Shown: positions 24,502-34,037 of the stretch, piece after piece | Layout of the letters: every line of letters starts with the position of its first letter | Position numbering within the stretch: position 1 is the stretch's first letter | Source: Armatimonadota bacterium | GTDB lineage: Bacteria > Armatimonadota > UBA5829 > DSUL01 | Assembly (NCBI GenBank): GCA_020846715.1 | Contig: JADLDK010000023.1 | Span: forward strand, 1 to 64,000 | Direction: 5' to 3' | Length of the DNA: 64,000 nt | Made by a program: the position numbers and the translations under genes | Notes under the pieces: model-generated | Seen by the model: only the letters and a program-made list of their open reading frames with translations | Databases searched by the model: none | What the model was told of the DNA's origin: nothing

Positions 24502-25482
24502 TTATGACTGTTTGACGGGGTTGGCGTTGGGGGTAGCGTAGGAGACTGAAGACTCGCGGTACTCTTGTACCAGGACTGGTGACTGCGTGTCTTTGCCGGT
24601 TTTCACCAGCCAGCTAACGTTCCGGCTGGCTTTCTCAGAGTAAATCAGCATAGTGGACGGATCAATCAGACGCTCGCCCGACCCATCGATTGTAAAGCCT
24701 TTGACAGCAGGCAGGTAGCGGATTTCGGGAACAACCGGCACATCGGCCCGGATGAAGTCGCTGAGCTTCTGTCGGATTCTGTCACGGTCGTTGGTGAAAA
24801 GAAGGCGCAATCTCGCCAGTTTTTTCCCATCCTGCTCAACGAAGCTGTCCAGATAAGTGATTACGTAGTAGCGCGCGAGGGCGCCGTCGGGCATCGCGAA
24901 CGCGCTTTCGCCGATCCAGACAGAACCAGGTTTGCCCTTCTGGCCCAGCAGTTGTCCAATTCGGGTGTTCCACTGAACGCTCTCCCGCTCAACCAATGCA
25001 GCTTCGTTCATCAGCGGATAAAGCAGATTCTTCGCGTCTTTGGGGGCCACCTTCTGCGCAGCTTCCAGCACTCCCGCGTATCCATCTATGGCCTTTAGTC
25101 TGCCCTCGGCGTCGAGATGATAAGTGACGCGAGTGTCCTGAATAACATCGAGCACCGCATCGTTCACGACTTTTCCATCGCGCTTCATCTCGTGAGATAC
25201 GGGCGCTGAGCTGATAACGTAGCCGGCCCCTTCTTTTCTTAACGAAAGGCGCGTGCTGGCGGTGGACTCTTCGGATATGTCGGGCGCTCCTCCCGCAACG
25301 ATGGTTCGTCTGGTCAGCGTCGTTTCGGTATAGGTCAACGGCGTGGGTGGGCTGTAGGTGAAGATAACCTCCGGCGCAGCTTCGTCCCCAAGCCCGGGCA
25401 ATGCTGATACAGCAAAAAGCGCAACGGCAATTCCCGTCAAGCGAAAAATGAAACGAGTGTTACTTGAGGCGACCAATCGCAA
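24502..25482 (-). CDS. Secreted protein of unknown function
   Basis: 326 residues. Start at ATG 25482; signal-like segment FIFRLTGIAVALFAVSALPG. The rest is beta-rich with repeated Thr-containing strands (TYSPPTPLTYTETTLTRRTI) and a segment VTYHLDAEGRLKAIDGYAGVL that resembles beta-sheet outer-membrane or periplasmic carrier proteins. No domain was recognised, and no conserved catalytic residues stand out. It is transcribed towards the repeat protein with a gap of 264 bp. Periplasmic by inference. Confidence 0.6.
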   Translation of the reverse strand: MRLVASSNTRFIFRLTGIAVALFAVSALPGLGDEAAPEVIFTYSPPTPLTYTETTLTRRTIVAGGAPDISEESTASTRLSLRKEGAGYVISSAPVSHEMKRDGKVVNDAVLDVIQDTRVTYHLDAEGRLKAIDGYAGVLEAAQKVAPKDAKNLLYPLMNEAALVERESVQWNTRIGQLLGQKGKPGSVWIGESAFAMPDGALARYYVITYLDSFVEQDGKKLARLRLLFTNDRDRIRQKLSDFIRADVPVVPEIRYLPAVKGFTIDGSGERLIDPSTMLIYSEKASRNVSWLVKTGKDTQSPVLVQEYRESSVSYATPNANPVKQS

Positions 25483-25663
25483 ACTCCTCCACGGACATCA
25501 GAACAGCGAGTGCAGACCTGTCTATTATGACGCAAACAGCCAGAATAAAGATGCCAGGGCTTGCCACTGTAGAGGTAAGGGCGTATGATATCAGGAACCT
25601 GAGGCAGTGCAACACGTCTAGTGTGATGGTGGATCGCCAATCAGCCACAACTGAGCGAAGAGG

Positions 25664-26134
25664 ATGAAGACCCGATCAACTGAGCTATCCAGAGGACTGG
25701 CAGTGCTTGTCGCCGTAATTCTCGCGACGATGACGGCGTCCTTCGCCTCGGCATGGTTTTGTCCGAACGGCGCTCGATGTGGCAGCGCGGGATCGGCGTG
25801 CCAGACAGGACACGAAGCATCTCAAACAGACGCTGCCCAGGCGGCTGAAGCATGCCCTGCGTGCACCTCGCGCACGAGCGCCTCAACACCGGAGATTACA
25901 TCGACTCACAAGTGTGTTCTCCTCCTGAGTCACGTGGGCGACGCGGCTACAGCAGCGGCACGGGCATCCTGGGAAAGTAACTCCAGCATCTCTTCGCTGG
26001 CTATCCTTTCAGACTCCAGTGTTCTCTCGCCATCAGCATATCTGGGCACTGAACACCTCTACTGCACAGATTCCTCACCACCTCCGAGCGTGATTTGTCA
26101 CATCTCGGCCGGACTCTCTCCCCCCGACCTCTGA
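25664..26134 (+). CDS. Small Cys-rich secreted protein upstream of the efflux locus
   Basis: 156 residues. Signal peptide ends near ASFASA (about 30). The mature N-terminus carries Cys 33, 39, 46, 64, 67 and 84, with a CPAC pair at 64-67 and His at 50, 82 and 90, a metal- or redox-suggesting pattern. The remaining part is Ser-rich and of low complexity. No family recognised. It is 165 bp upstream of, and collinear with, the adaptor-pump operon; a role in metal sensing or binding would be an inference from position and Cys content. Confidence 0.55.
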   Translation: MKTRSTELSRGLAVLVAVILATMTASFASAWFCPNGARCGSAGSACQTGHEASQTDAAQAAEACPACTSRTSASTPEITSTHKCVLLLSHVGDAATAAARASWESNSSISSLAILSDSSVLSPSAYLGTEHLYCTDSSPPPSVICHISAGLSPPDL

Positions 26135-26299
26135 GCGCATTTCTGCTGGCACAATAAGAGGCGCCAGGCGCCCTTGTGCTGGTTTTCCCTACATTCGGTA
26201 GCTTACCATTGCTCCCTAGTTGTGCGCCGATTGCTGCGCACGCCCGTCCGTAACACACGGACTGGATAGAACTGTCCGGCATCAGGCTCAGAGGACTCT

Positions 26300-28705
26300 A
26301 TGAGACATATCCAGAGATGGATTCTGCCCATATTAGTGGGTTTGCAGGCTCTTTTGACAGGTATAGCGGCATGGGCTCTGCCTCAGGCGAAGGCGGGGCC
26401 GTACCGCGTCACGCTGGTCACACGCCCCGAGACGATTCCTGTAGGGCAGGCGGATATCGTTTTGTCTATTACCGATGACGCCGGCAAGCCTGTCGAAGAT
26501 GCTGCGGTCCGCGCCATAGCGCGTATGCCAGGTATGCCGATGGGTGAGCGCGAGCAGATCGCAGCGCCCGGCAAAGAAAGCGGGCAGTACGTTGCGCCGG
26601 CCGTCTTTCCCATGGCGGGCGGCTATGAAATAGCCGTGTCCATAAACGGACACCACGGCAGCGCCAACGCAACGTGGCAAGTGAAAACAGGTCAAAACAC
26701 CGCACTTTCCCAGCGCGGAATCCCCCTCAATGTGGCCGGCCTCGTCGTTCTGCTCGCCGTCGCCGGTGCGTTTGTTATCGCCCGTATGCGCGCTACAGAG
26801 CAGAGGGTCTACTGGAAGGGCATGCTGACAAAGCCAGTCGTTACGGGAATGCTGCTGCTTATCGCAGGCGTACTCGTGGCGATGTTCGCAGTTCATCACT
26901 TCAGGCGTGAAGGCGCTATGACCCCCATCGAAGCCCAGGCGATGGAGATGAATACCCCTGCCCCGCCCGGAGTTGCACCGGTGGTTTTGGCAAAGGTGGA
27001 GCGGCGGACTATTACCAGCGCTGTCCGCTACACAGGGCAGGCCGTGGGATACGTGGAGCAGGACGTGTTCCCGCGCGTCACTGGCGTCATAACCTGGATG
27101 CCCTACTATGCCGGCGACCGCGTCAAGGCAGGACAGCTTCTGGCCAGACTGGACACAACGCAGATCGATCCGGAATTGCAGGGGCGCGAGGCTGCGCTGC
27201 AGGTCACGCGGCAGGGGATTGGAGTAGCACAGAGCGAGATAGACAAGGCTCTGCGGGCGGCAGAGCGGGCAAGGGCTGAGCACGATGGAGCACGGGCTGC
27301 GGTAGCTGAGGCAGAGGCGAATCTCGCAGCGGCGCAACAACAGAGAGAATCCGCTTCTGAGGGGGTGACATCAGCTCAGGCGGCAGTCACCGATGCCCGA
27401 GCGCAGGTTGAGGCTGCGGATGCGGATCGGCAATACTGGCGCGGGCAGATCCAGCGCACGGCTGAGTTGCTGAAGGCCGGCGCCGTATCCGGCGAAGAAT
27501 ACAAGCGCGACAAAGCCCAGGCAGACACATCAGAAGCCAGGGTCAGGCAGGCTCAGGCGCAGGTGCAAAAAGCTGTCGCCGGTGTCAGAACAGCACAGAG
27601 CGCTCTCCGGGCATCAGAAGCGGGAGTGAAGGCCGCGCAGGCCAGGCTGAAGCAGGCAAATACGCAGCAACAGGTGCAGCGCGCAAATATTGGAGAAGAG
27701 GCGGCCGGTGTTGAGGTCGCGCGCAGAAAACTGGCCCAGGCTGAGGCGACCGCGGCGGAGAGCCGCGCATCGGTGCTGTCGGCGGCGACAACAAAGAGCT
27801 ATTCGCGGATACTTGCGCAGACGGATGGCGTCGTCACACAGCGGCTGATCAGCCCCGGCGTCCTGGCCAGCCCTGAGCAGGCTATTTTGAAGATCGCTCA
27901 GATCAGTCCAATACGCCTGCAGGTCAACGTTTCCGAACCCGATATCAGCCGGATCCGGCCGGGAAACAGTGTGAAAGTGCAGCCGAAAGAGGGCGGAAAG
28001 CCGCTGGACACGCGTGTGTCGTCGGTATCTCCGGCGCTTGATCCACAGTCACGCATGGGCGTCGTGGAAGCCATCGTTCCCAACGAAGATCACCGGTTTC
28101 TACCAGGCTCCTACGTAGTTATGAGCATCAACACCGGGCTCACCCACAACGCTCTCACTGTGCCGGTTGAGGCAATCCAGTACGACAACGAGGTGCGTGG
28201 CGCGCAGAGCAAGGCTTCTCAGCCGTACGTGTGGCTGGCGCAGAGCGCGCCCGGCGGCAGCCTCACGGCTCATCGCGTGGACATTACCACAGGAGTCACA
28301 GATGGGCAGTACACGGAGATTCTTTCGGGTCTGACAGACGGGCAGAAGGTGATCACCGAGGGTCAGGACTATCTGAAAGAGGGTGATGCGCTTGTGGACA
28401 GCAGCGAGGCCCCCGCGCAAACGCAGGCGACACAGACAAGCGATATTCAGACGGCGCAGATAGAGGTGCTTTCAGGTGGCTACAAACCGTCCAGCGTGAC
28501 ATTGAGACCTGGCGTGCGAGCCAGGCTGACTTTTGTGAGGACGTCGGAAGTCGGGTGCGGCACGGAAGTGCTGATCCCAGCCTACGATGTTGACAAACCC
28601 CTCCCGCTGAACAAGCCCGTCATCGTCGAAATCACCCCGCGCAAGGGTGAGTTTCAGTTCAACTGCGGGATGAACATGCTCAAAGGAAAGCTGGTGGTGA
28701 AGTGA
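26300..28705 (+). CDS. Efflux adaptor (RND periplasmic fusion protein) with YtkA-like and cupredoxin-like domains
   Basis: 801 residues, a three-part fusion. 1-26 signal peptide. About 31-130 a YtkA/FixH-like domain (TLVTRPETIPVGQADIVLS, Met-rich MPGMPMGE). Two membrane segments at 141-162 and 179-198. About 215-710 an RND adaptor: barrel and lipoyl strands (YVEQDVFPRVTGVITWM), a very long Ala/Gln/Arg coiled-coil hairpin (about 300-520), and a second half with IRLQVNVSEPDISRIRPG and LTVPVEAIQYDN. About 720-801 a cupredoxin-like domain with EVLIPAYDV and FNCGMNMLKGKLVVK (Cys-Gly-Met-Asn-Met). Its stop overlaps the GTG of the pump gene. Bridges pump and outer channel; the added domains suggest metal or redox handling. 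Confidence 0.85.
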   Translation: MRHIQRWILPILVGLQALLTGIAAWALPQAKAGPYRVTLVTRPETIPVGQADIVLSITDDAGKPVEDAAVRAIARMPGMPMGEREQIAAPGKESGQYVAPAVFPMAGGYEIAVSINGHHGSANATWQVKTGQNTALSQRGIPLNVAGLVVLLAVAGAFVIARMRATEQRVYWKGMLTKPVVTGMLLLIAGVLVAMFAVHHFRREGAMTPIEAQAMEMNTPAPPGVAPVVLAKVERRTITSAVRYTGQAVGYVEQDVFPRVTGVITWMPYYAGDRVKAGQLLARLDTTQIDPELQGREAALQVTRQGIGVAQSEIDKALRAAERARAEHDGARAAVAEAEANLAAAQQQRESASEGVTSAQAAVTDARAQVEAADADRQYWRGQIQRTAELLKAGAVSGEEYKRDKAQADTSEARVRQAQAQVQKAVAGVRTAQSALRASEAGVKAAQARLKQANTQQQVQRANIGEEAAGVEVARRKLAQAEATAAESRASVLSAATTKSYSRILAQTDGVVTQRLISPGVLASPEQAILKIAQISPIRLQVNVSEPDISRIRPGNSVKVQPKEGGKPLDTRVSSVSPALDPQSRMGVVEAIVPNEDHRFLPGSYVVMSINTGLTHNALTVPVEAIQYDNEVRGAQSKASQPYVWLAQSAPGGSLTAHRVDITTGVTDGQYTEILSGLTDGQKVITEGQDYLKEGDALVDSSEAPAQTQATQTSDIQTAQIEVLSGGYKPSSVTLRPGVRARLTFVRTSEVGCGTEVLIPAYDVDKPLPLNKPVIVEITPRKGEFQFNCGMNMLKGKLVVK

Positions 28706-31700
28706 AGGAGCGTCTGAGCCGCAACTTCCCACCGCACGGCTACAACCCGCTGCACATGATCCACAGGTGGTCCATCGAGCACCCGTACGTGATCGCCTCC
28801 CTTTACGTATCGGCGCTTCTGATGGCGTGGATCAGCATGTCGCATATGCCACGCCGGTTTGCTCCGTATGTAGAAAGCCCGATGATTGGCGTGGTCACGA
28901 TGATGCCCGGACTCTCGGCCGAGGACATGGAGCTCTACATCAGCAAGCCGATAGAAGAGCAACTCATCAATGTTCAGGGGCTGAGGTTCATCCGGTCAAA
29001 CTCTCAGGATGGCTTCTCGATTGTGACACTGGAGTTCCCGTACGGGACGAACATGCAAAAGGCGATCGTGGATATCCAGTCGCTGATGAATGTCGTACAG
29101 TCCAATCTGCCACAAACGGGCGCGAACTTGAAGCCTTCCTGGGTAGTCCCCATTGACCCTCTCAATCTGCCGATTCTGTCACTCAGCCTGACCGGCGATG
29201 AGGCGGAAGGCTGGAATGAGGCAAAAATTCGAGAGTTTGCGGACAACACAGTTATCAACCGCCTGAAGGGACTGGAGCACGTGTACTCGGTTGTCCCGTT
29301 TGGAGGCTACCGGCGCCAGATTCAGGTTGTCGTCGATCGGGACAAATTGGGCGCTTATAAGTTCTCTATTCTGGACGTCAAGAACGCGATTGACCGGTTC
29401 AATGTCAGCCGCCCGGCCGGAATCTTGACAGAGGGTTCTGCAGAGGACATTGTCCGCGTTGACACACGCGCGGTCTCGGCGCAGGACGTGATGAACTATC
29501 CCATCACCCGCATCAGTAGCGACGCCGCCAGTGCATCCTCCGCACTGTCTCCAGGCCTGTCTTCTGTCTCTTCAGCTTCCCCACGGGTCGTGTATGTGCG
29601 GGACGTCGCCCGTGTCATTGACTCCCACTGGGAAAAGCGCAGCGGCTACCACTATATGAAGCACGAGCGAGGCAAGAGCGGAAGAGTCATTCCTTCGATT
29701 GAGGTCTCGGTCATTCAGAACCCTGGCGCGAGCTCGGCGCAAGTGGTCCCCGCAGTGATGGATGCGGTACGTCAGCTTGAGAACGAGAATCCGGGTCTCA
29801 AGTTCGAGGTAGCGTACGACAATGCGCACTTTGTAAACATCCTGTTCCACAACGTCTGGCACGAGCTGGGGCTTGCTATTTTGCTGACCGGTATCGCCGT
29901 GTTACTCTTCCTTGGCGAATGGCGCGGTACGCTGATAGCGATGATCACGCTGCCGACCTCTCTGGCTCTGGCTGTTCTGATGATGACTGCTCTGGGAATG
30001 ACGTTCAACAGCGGAACACTGATTGGCCTGCTGCTGTGTATCGGGCGGCTGGTTGACGACTCAATCATTGACATTCACGCCGTTGAGCGCCATTTACGCA
30101 TGGGCAAGGACGCAAAGACTGCGACCATTGACGGCATCGCCGAGGTGCGTGTCGCGGTTCTGGCTTCAACTCTGATGATTGTCCTGGCGCTGACGCCGCT
30201 GCTGTTTGCTGGGGGTATCACTCAGCTTATGTTCGTCGAACTGGTGTGGCCGATCATCTTTGGTCTCCTGGCATCCATGCTGGTTTCCTTTACGCTGACG
30301 GCGCTGTTGTGCGCAAAACTGCTGAGACACGACGAAGAAAGAGAAGCAGACCGCAACAGTCCTGCGGGACGGATTCTCTACAGGGTGCTAGACCCGGTAC
30401 AGGGGTGGCTGGACAGGCTGGAAGCCGGATACGCACGGCTGATCAGGTGGCTGCTTCACCACAGGTTCATCAACTTCGCCCGCGTCATGGTGACAGTTGT
30501 CCTCGGGTTCACGTTCTACTACTTTCTGGGCAGTGAGATGATGCCTCTCGCTGACGTAGGGCAGGCGAATGGCTTCCTGGAGATGGCGCCGGGGACTTCC
30601 TATGCGCAGACAGAGCGCGCCGTGCATCAGCTCGAGAAAATCATGCTCAAGCATCCGGAGATAGAGAAAGCGAGCATTGAGATCGGCTCCGAATCAATGT
30701 TTGAGTCTTTCACGCCCTTCTATACAGGCTACCAGATGCCACAGGTGAGCGGTGCGGCGATGATGCTGACTTTCAGCGACAAGGATTCGCGCCGCAAGAC
30801 GATCTGGCAGGTGATGGACGCAGTGCAGAAAGAGGCGCTGGAGACTATCCCTGGAATCCGTAGGCTCCAAATCAAGGAGATGGGTTCCGACGTGATGGCT
30901 ACTGCTGCTGCGCCTATCCACGTCAACATCTATGGTCCTGATCTGAAAGAGCTGGACCGCCTTGGGCGCGAGGTACTGAAGGTGGCCGAAAGGATGCCAG
31001 ACGAAGTGTACCAGCCCGCGACAACCTGGTCACTGCAGCAACCGGAGTTTCAGGTGAAAGTGAATCCGGAAAGGGCCGCTGAGGTGGGATTGTCCCCGGA
31101 GAATATCTCAGAACAGGCGTATTACGCTCTCAGAGGTGGTCTGACGAGTGAGTTCCTTCGCGTTCCCAATCTGCGCCAGAGCACGATTCTGGTGCGCTAT
31201 GAAGAAGACCAGCGGCAAAAACCTGGCGATCTCTCCCACCTCTATGTCACCTCAAGTGACGGGACACAGATTCCTCTTGAGAGCGTGGCAACCATCACGC
31301 GTAAGAAAGCGCCGACTGTTATCGAACACGACGGGCTCAAGCGGGTCATCGGAGTGACTGGCTACTACAGAATAGGCAGTCTTCCCTCAATGGACGTTGT
31401 GATGAATCTGGTGGCAAACGCGTACGGAGGCAACGAAAAGCTGGGAATTGAGCCCGTCAACTTTCCGCCGGGTTACGGCATGGAAATGCGCGGCGACATG
31501 ACGCAGATGATGGACAGCTTCCGCCGGATGTTTCATGGTCTGGGGCTGGCAATTCTGTTTATGTATCTTGTGCTGGTGATGCAGTTCCGCGGATTCCTGC
31601 AACCGCTGCAGATGATAGCCTCATTGCCACTGGAGCTTGCGGGAGTCTTTGTTGCGCTGTTCATTGCGCACCAGTCATTCTCAACAGTATCAATTCTGGG

Positions 31701-32130
31701 TATCATCGTCCTCACAGGCATGGACATTACGACGGCCATCCTGTTGATTGACATGATCATGAAGTACCGCGACAAAGGGATGGCGCGCGACGAAGCCATC
31801 GTACAGGCGTGCCCACAGCGGCTGCGTCCGATATTGATGACAGCGGGAATAGCGCTGATTGTCCTTCTGCCGGTTGCGGTGGCGCCAAAAACCGGGCTGG
31901 ACGCCTATCAGCCGCTGGCGACAGCCGTTGTCGGAGGACTGCTGGTAGGCACAATCCTCAGCCTGTTTGATATTCCGATCATGCACACCTACGTTGACGA
32001 TTTTATCGTGTGGCTCAACCGGACATTTCTCAACAGAGAGTGGCACTGGCCGGTTACGGAGTCACCGGACGACCCGTCTTTGTACGATACGAGCAAATCC
32101 ACGGGTTCTCAAGAACCCGAATCACCGTGA
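28702..32130 (+). CDS. RND-superfamily efflux pump, inner-membrane component
   Basis: 1142 residues from GTG at 28702, whose GTGA overlaps the stop of the adaptor gene. Membrane segments occur in the usual 12-helix RND plan with two big periplasmic loops (about 45-350 and 640-910). Marks: YISKPIEEQLINVQGL, YDNAHFVNILFHNVWHELGL, TM4 GRLVDDSIIDIHAVERH with the acidic proton-relay pair, and DAIVQACPQRLRPILMTAG in the second half. The length is longer than typical HAE1 members (1040). DDSxxxxxxxxERH resembles CzcA/CusA heavy-metal pumps, but it lacks the methionine ladder that can be checked only by alignment. Substrate undetermined; metal export is suggested by neighbours. Confidence 0.9.
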   Translation: MKERLSRNFPPHGYNPLHMIHRWSIEHPYVIASLYVSALLMAWISMSHMPRRFAPYVESPMIGVVTMMPGLSAEDMELYISKPIEEQLINVQGLRFIRSNSQDGFSIVTLEFPYGTNMQKAIVDIQSLMNVVQSNLPQTGANLKPSWVVPIDPLNLPILSLSLTGDEAEGWNEAKIREFADNTVINRLKGLEHVYSVVPFGGYRRQIQVVVDRDKLGAYKFSILDVKNAIDRFNVSRPAGILTEGSAEDIVRVDTRAVSAQDVMNYPITRISSDAASASSALSPGLSSVSSASPRVVYVRDVARVIDSHWEKRSGYHYMKHERGKSGRVIPSIEVSVIQNPGASSAQVVPAVMDAVRQLENENPGLKFEVAYDNAHFVNILFHNVWHELGLAILLTGIAVLLFLGEWRGTLIAMITLPTSLALAVLMMTALGMTFNSGTLIGLLLCIGRLVDDSIIDIHAVERHLRMGKDAKTATIDGIAEVRVAVLASTLMIVLALTPLLFAGGITQLMFVELVWPIIFGLLASMLVSFTLTALLCAKLLRHDEEREADRNSPAGRILYRVLDPVQGWLDRLEAGYARLIRWLLHHRFINFARVMVTVVLGFTFYYFLGSEMMPLADVGQANGFLEMAPGTSYAQTERAVHQLEKIMLKHPEIEKASIEIGSESMFESFTPFYTGYQMPQVSGAAMMLTFSDKDSRRKTIWQVMDAVQKEALETIPGIRRLQIKEMGSDVMATAAAPIHVNIYGPDLKELDRLGREVLKVAERMPDEVYQPATTWSLQQPEFQVKVNPERAAEVGLSPENISEQAYYALRGGLTSEFLRVPNLRQSTILVRYEEDQRQKPGDLSHLYVTSSDGTQIPLESVATITRKKAPTVIEHDGLKRVIGVTGYYRIGSLPSMDVVMNLVANAYGGNEKLGIEPVNFPPGYGMEMRGDMTQMMDSFRRMFHGLGLAILFMYLVLVMQFRGFLQPLQMIASLPLELAGVFVALFIAHQSFSTVSILGIIVLTGMDITTAILLIDMIMKYRDKGMARDEAIVQACPQRLRPILMTAGIALIVLLPVAVAPKTGLDAYQPLATAVVGGLLVGTILSLFDIPIMHTYVDDFIVWLNRTFLNREWHWPVTESPDDPSLYDTSKSTGSQEPESP

Positions 32131-32148
32131 ATCGAAAGGTAAAAAACA

Positions 32149-32520
32149 ATGAGAAAACATCTCACTCTGATGGCAGCCTGTGCAGCAATCATTGGCGCTG
32201 CAGCTTTTACGGCGGGCACTTTGAACGCCGAGGCAAAAGCGGCGAAAGACCCTCCCAAAGTGCAGACCGCGCAGGTGACAGTGACCGCGGATGGCTATGA
32301 ACCGTCCACGCTCAACCTCAAGAAGGACGTGCGCGCGAAGATCACTTTCACCCGAAAAGTGGACAGCGAATGCGCGTCCGAAGTGGTGTTTCCCGATTAC
32401 AAAGTCCGCAAAAAGCTCCCTCTCAACAAGCCCGTCGTTGTCGAGTTCACTCCTAAGGCCGGAACCTTCAAGTTCACCTGTGGGATGGGCATGTACAAGG
32501 GCAAGCTGGTGGTCAAATAG
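32149..32520 (+). CDS. Cupredoxin-like secreted protein, paralogue of the adaptor C-terminus
   Basis: 123 residues. Signal peptide MRKHLTLMAACAAIIGAAAF..., then a single cupredoxin-type domain (QVTVTADGYEPSTLNLKKDV, ITFTRKVDSECASEVVFPDY, PVVVEFTPKAGTFKFTCGMG, MYKGKLVVK). It is about 60 percent alike by eye to the last 80 residues of the adaptor. The ligand pattern Cys (SEC), Cys-Gly-Met-Gly-Met is typical of EfeO/CusF-adjacent cupredoxin-like domains, although a normal His ligand is absent. Probable role: periplasmic metal binding or chaperone for the pump. Starts 18 bp after the pump gene. Confidence 0.8.
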   Translation: MRKHLTLMAACAAIIGAAAFTAGTLNAEAKAAKDPPKVQTAQVTVTADGYEPSTLNLKKDVRAKITFTRKVDSECASEVVFPDYKVRKKLPLNKPVVVEFTPKAGTFKFTCGMGMYKGKLVVK

Positions 32521-32564
32521 CAAACTCACCAGGCCGAGAGTTGCCGGAGAAAGGACAATACACT

Positions 32565-34037
32565 GTGAGGCACTGCAGTCGTCTGGCGCTGGCAGCGATG
32601 CTTGCGCTATCGACAGGTTGTAGCCTGTCTGCGCAAACTGACCTGCCAGCAAAGGAGATACGTCCTCTGCTCAACGGACCTGTAACCCTAAGCGAGGCCG
32701 TGGAGACAGCGCTGCAGATGAGCCCGCTCGTGCGCGGCTCTGCGGCAGATGTAGAGGCGGCTCAGGCGCGCCTCAGAGCAGCCCGCGCGCAGACACGCCC
32801 CTGGGCTTCCATCACAGCATTGTCCTCTGGTGGAAGTATGGGCAGCATTGTCTCAACTCCCATGAGCGTGCAGCCTTCGATGGCAATGAGCGTTCCGGAC
32901 GGACGCTTTTCCGCTGGAAACCTGATGGTGATGTATCCACTCCTCACCGGTGGCAGGCTCTCAGCAGGAACAAGAAGCGCTATCGCCCAGAGCGCTGCGG
33001 CATCACAGGACCTGGAGACCCGGCAGCAGGATGTCGTCCTGACAGCACGCAACGCCTACCATGAAGTGATCGCGAGGAAATCTCTTGTTGAGGTCGCACA
33101 GGCTCGCTTGCGCGAAGACGAGGAGCGTCTGCGGCTCGACCGCGTGCGGCTTCAACAGGAGCAAATTCCATCCTACTACATTCAGAGAGGAGAGGCAGAA
33201 GTCGCCTCCACTCAGCAGGCGCTGACGAACGCCAAGCGAGACGTCGAACTGGCGCTCATTGCGCTGAAGACTGTGATCGGTCTGGATCCAGCTTCGAAAA
33301 TTGATGTCCAGGGAGCGCTCGACTTCACCCCGAGCGATGAGATTATCCGTAGAATCATTGCCCCGTCGGCTGCGGCTGGCAGCGATGAGAGGCTTCAGGC
33401 GCTGCTGGCAACCGCGCGAAGCCACCGGCCGGAAATAGAGGCCGCTGAGCAGCGAGAGGCAGCCAGCCGCGCACTGATCCAGGCCGCTCGCGGAGAGTTC
33501 AGTCCACAGGTAAACCTGTTTGGGTCCGGAGATATTATGGATAGACCCTCAATGGATTCAAGAGGAGGTGTCACCTTCGGCATTGTCGCTTCAGTCCCCC
33601 TCTACAACGGCGGAGAACGCAGCGCACAGGTGGCAGAGACCAAAGCCGAGCACAGAAAACAGCGCGAACAGCAGGCTCAGGTGGAGCTGCAGATTGCGCA
33701 GGAGGTGCAGTCGGCGCTTGTAAGCCTGCTGGCAGCAGAACAAAACGTCACAACGGCGCAAAAAGCGGTGGACGCGGCAAAGGCGGAATACGAAGCGGCT
33801 CAGAAGCGCTATGAAGTCGGACGCAGTGTTGTCGTCGAAGTTCTGGACTCGGTCACCGCCAAAGTCAGAGCCGAGACCAACGTCGTTCAGGCGCTGTACG
33901 AATACAATCTCGCGCAGGACGCCCTGAGGCGCGCTACCGGTGTTATTGAGACTTCAGAGTCTGAAGAGTCACTGGCTAGTACTGAACCGTCTCCCGCCGC
34001 AGCAAGCGCAGCGAAAAGAGAACAGCCAGCAGAGTGA
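32565..34037 (+). CDS. TolC-family outer-membrane efflux protein
   Basis: 490 residues if started at GTG 32565, which has GAGAAAGGA about 9 nt upstream; a TTG at 32541 gives 498. Lipobox-like LALSTGC near residue 19 suggests a lipid-anchored channel, as in the NodT/CusC group. The rest shows the two TolC repeats: GPVTLSEAVETALQMSPLVR and LLATARSHRPEIEAAEQREA, with long Ala/Gln-rich helices (about 190-260 and 370-460) and a strand part VPLYNGGERSAQVAETKAEH. It completes the tripartite efflux system. Its last 62 bp overlap the permease gene on the other strand. Confidence 0.88.
   Translation: MRHCSRLALAAMLALSTGCSLSAQTDLPAKEIRPLLNGPVTLSEAVETALQMSPLVRGSAADVEAAQARLRAARAQTRPWASITALSSGGSMGSIVSTPMSVQPSMAMSVPDGRFSAGNLMVMYPLLTGGRLSAGTRSAIAQSAAASQDLETRQQDVVLTARNAYHEVIARKSLVEVAQARLREDEERLRLDRVRLQQEQIPSYYIQRGEAEVASTQQALTNAKRDVELALIALKTVIGLDPASKIDVQGALDFTPSDEIIRRIIAPSAAAGSDERLQALLATARSHRPEIEAAEQREAASRALIQAARGEFSPQVNLFGSGDIMDRPSMDSRGGVTFGIVASVPLYNGGERSAQVAETKAEHRKQREQQAQVELQIAQEVQSALVSLLAAEQNVTTAQKAVDAAKAEYEAAQKRYEVGRSVVVEVLDSVTAKVRAETNVVQALYEYNLAQDALRRATGVIETSESEESLASTEPSPAAASAAKREQPAE

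Noticed and set aside
26333-27340. Minus-strand open frame of 335 codons
   Set aside because: Antisense shadow of the adaptor gene, rich in His/Arg/Cys without known pattern.
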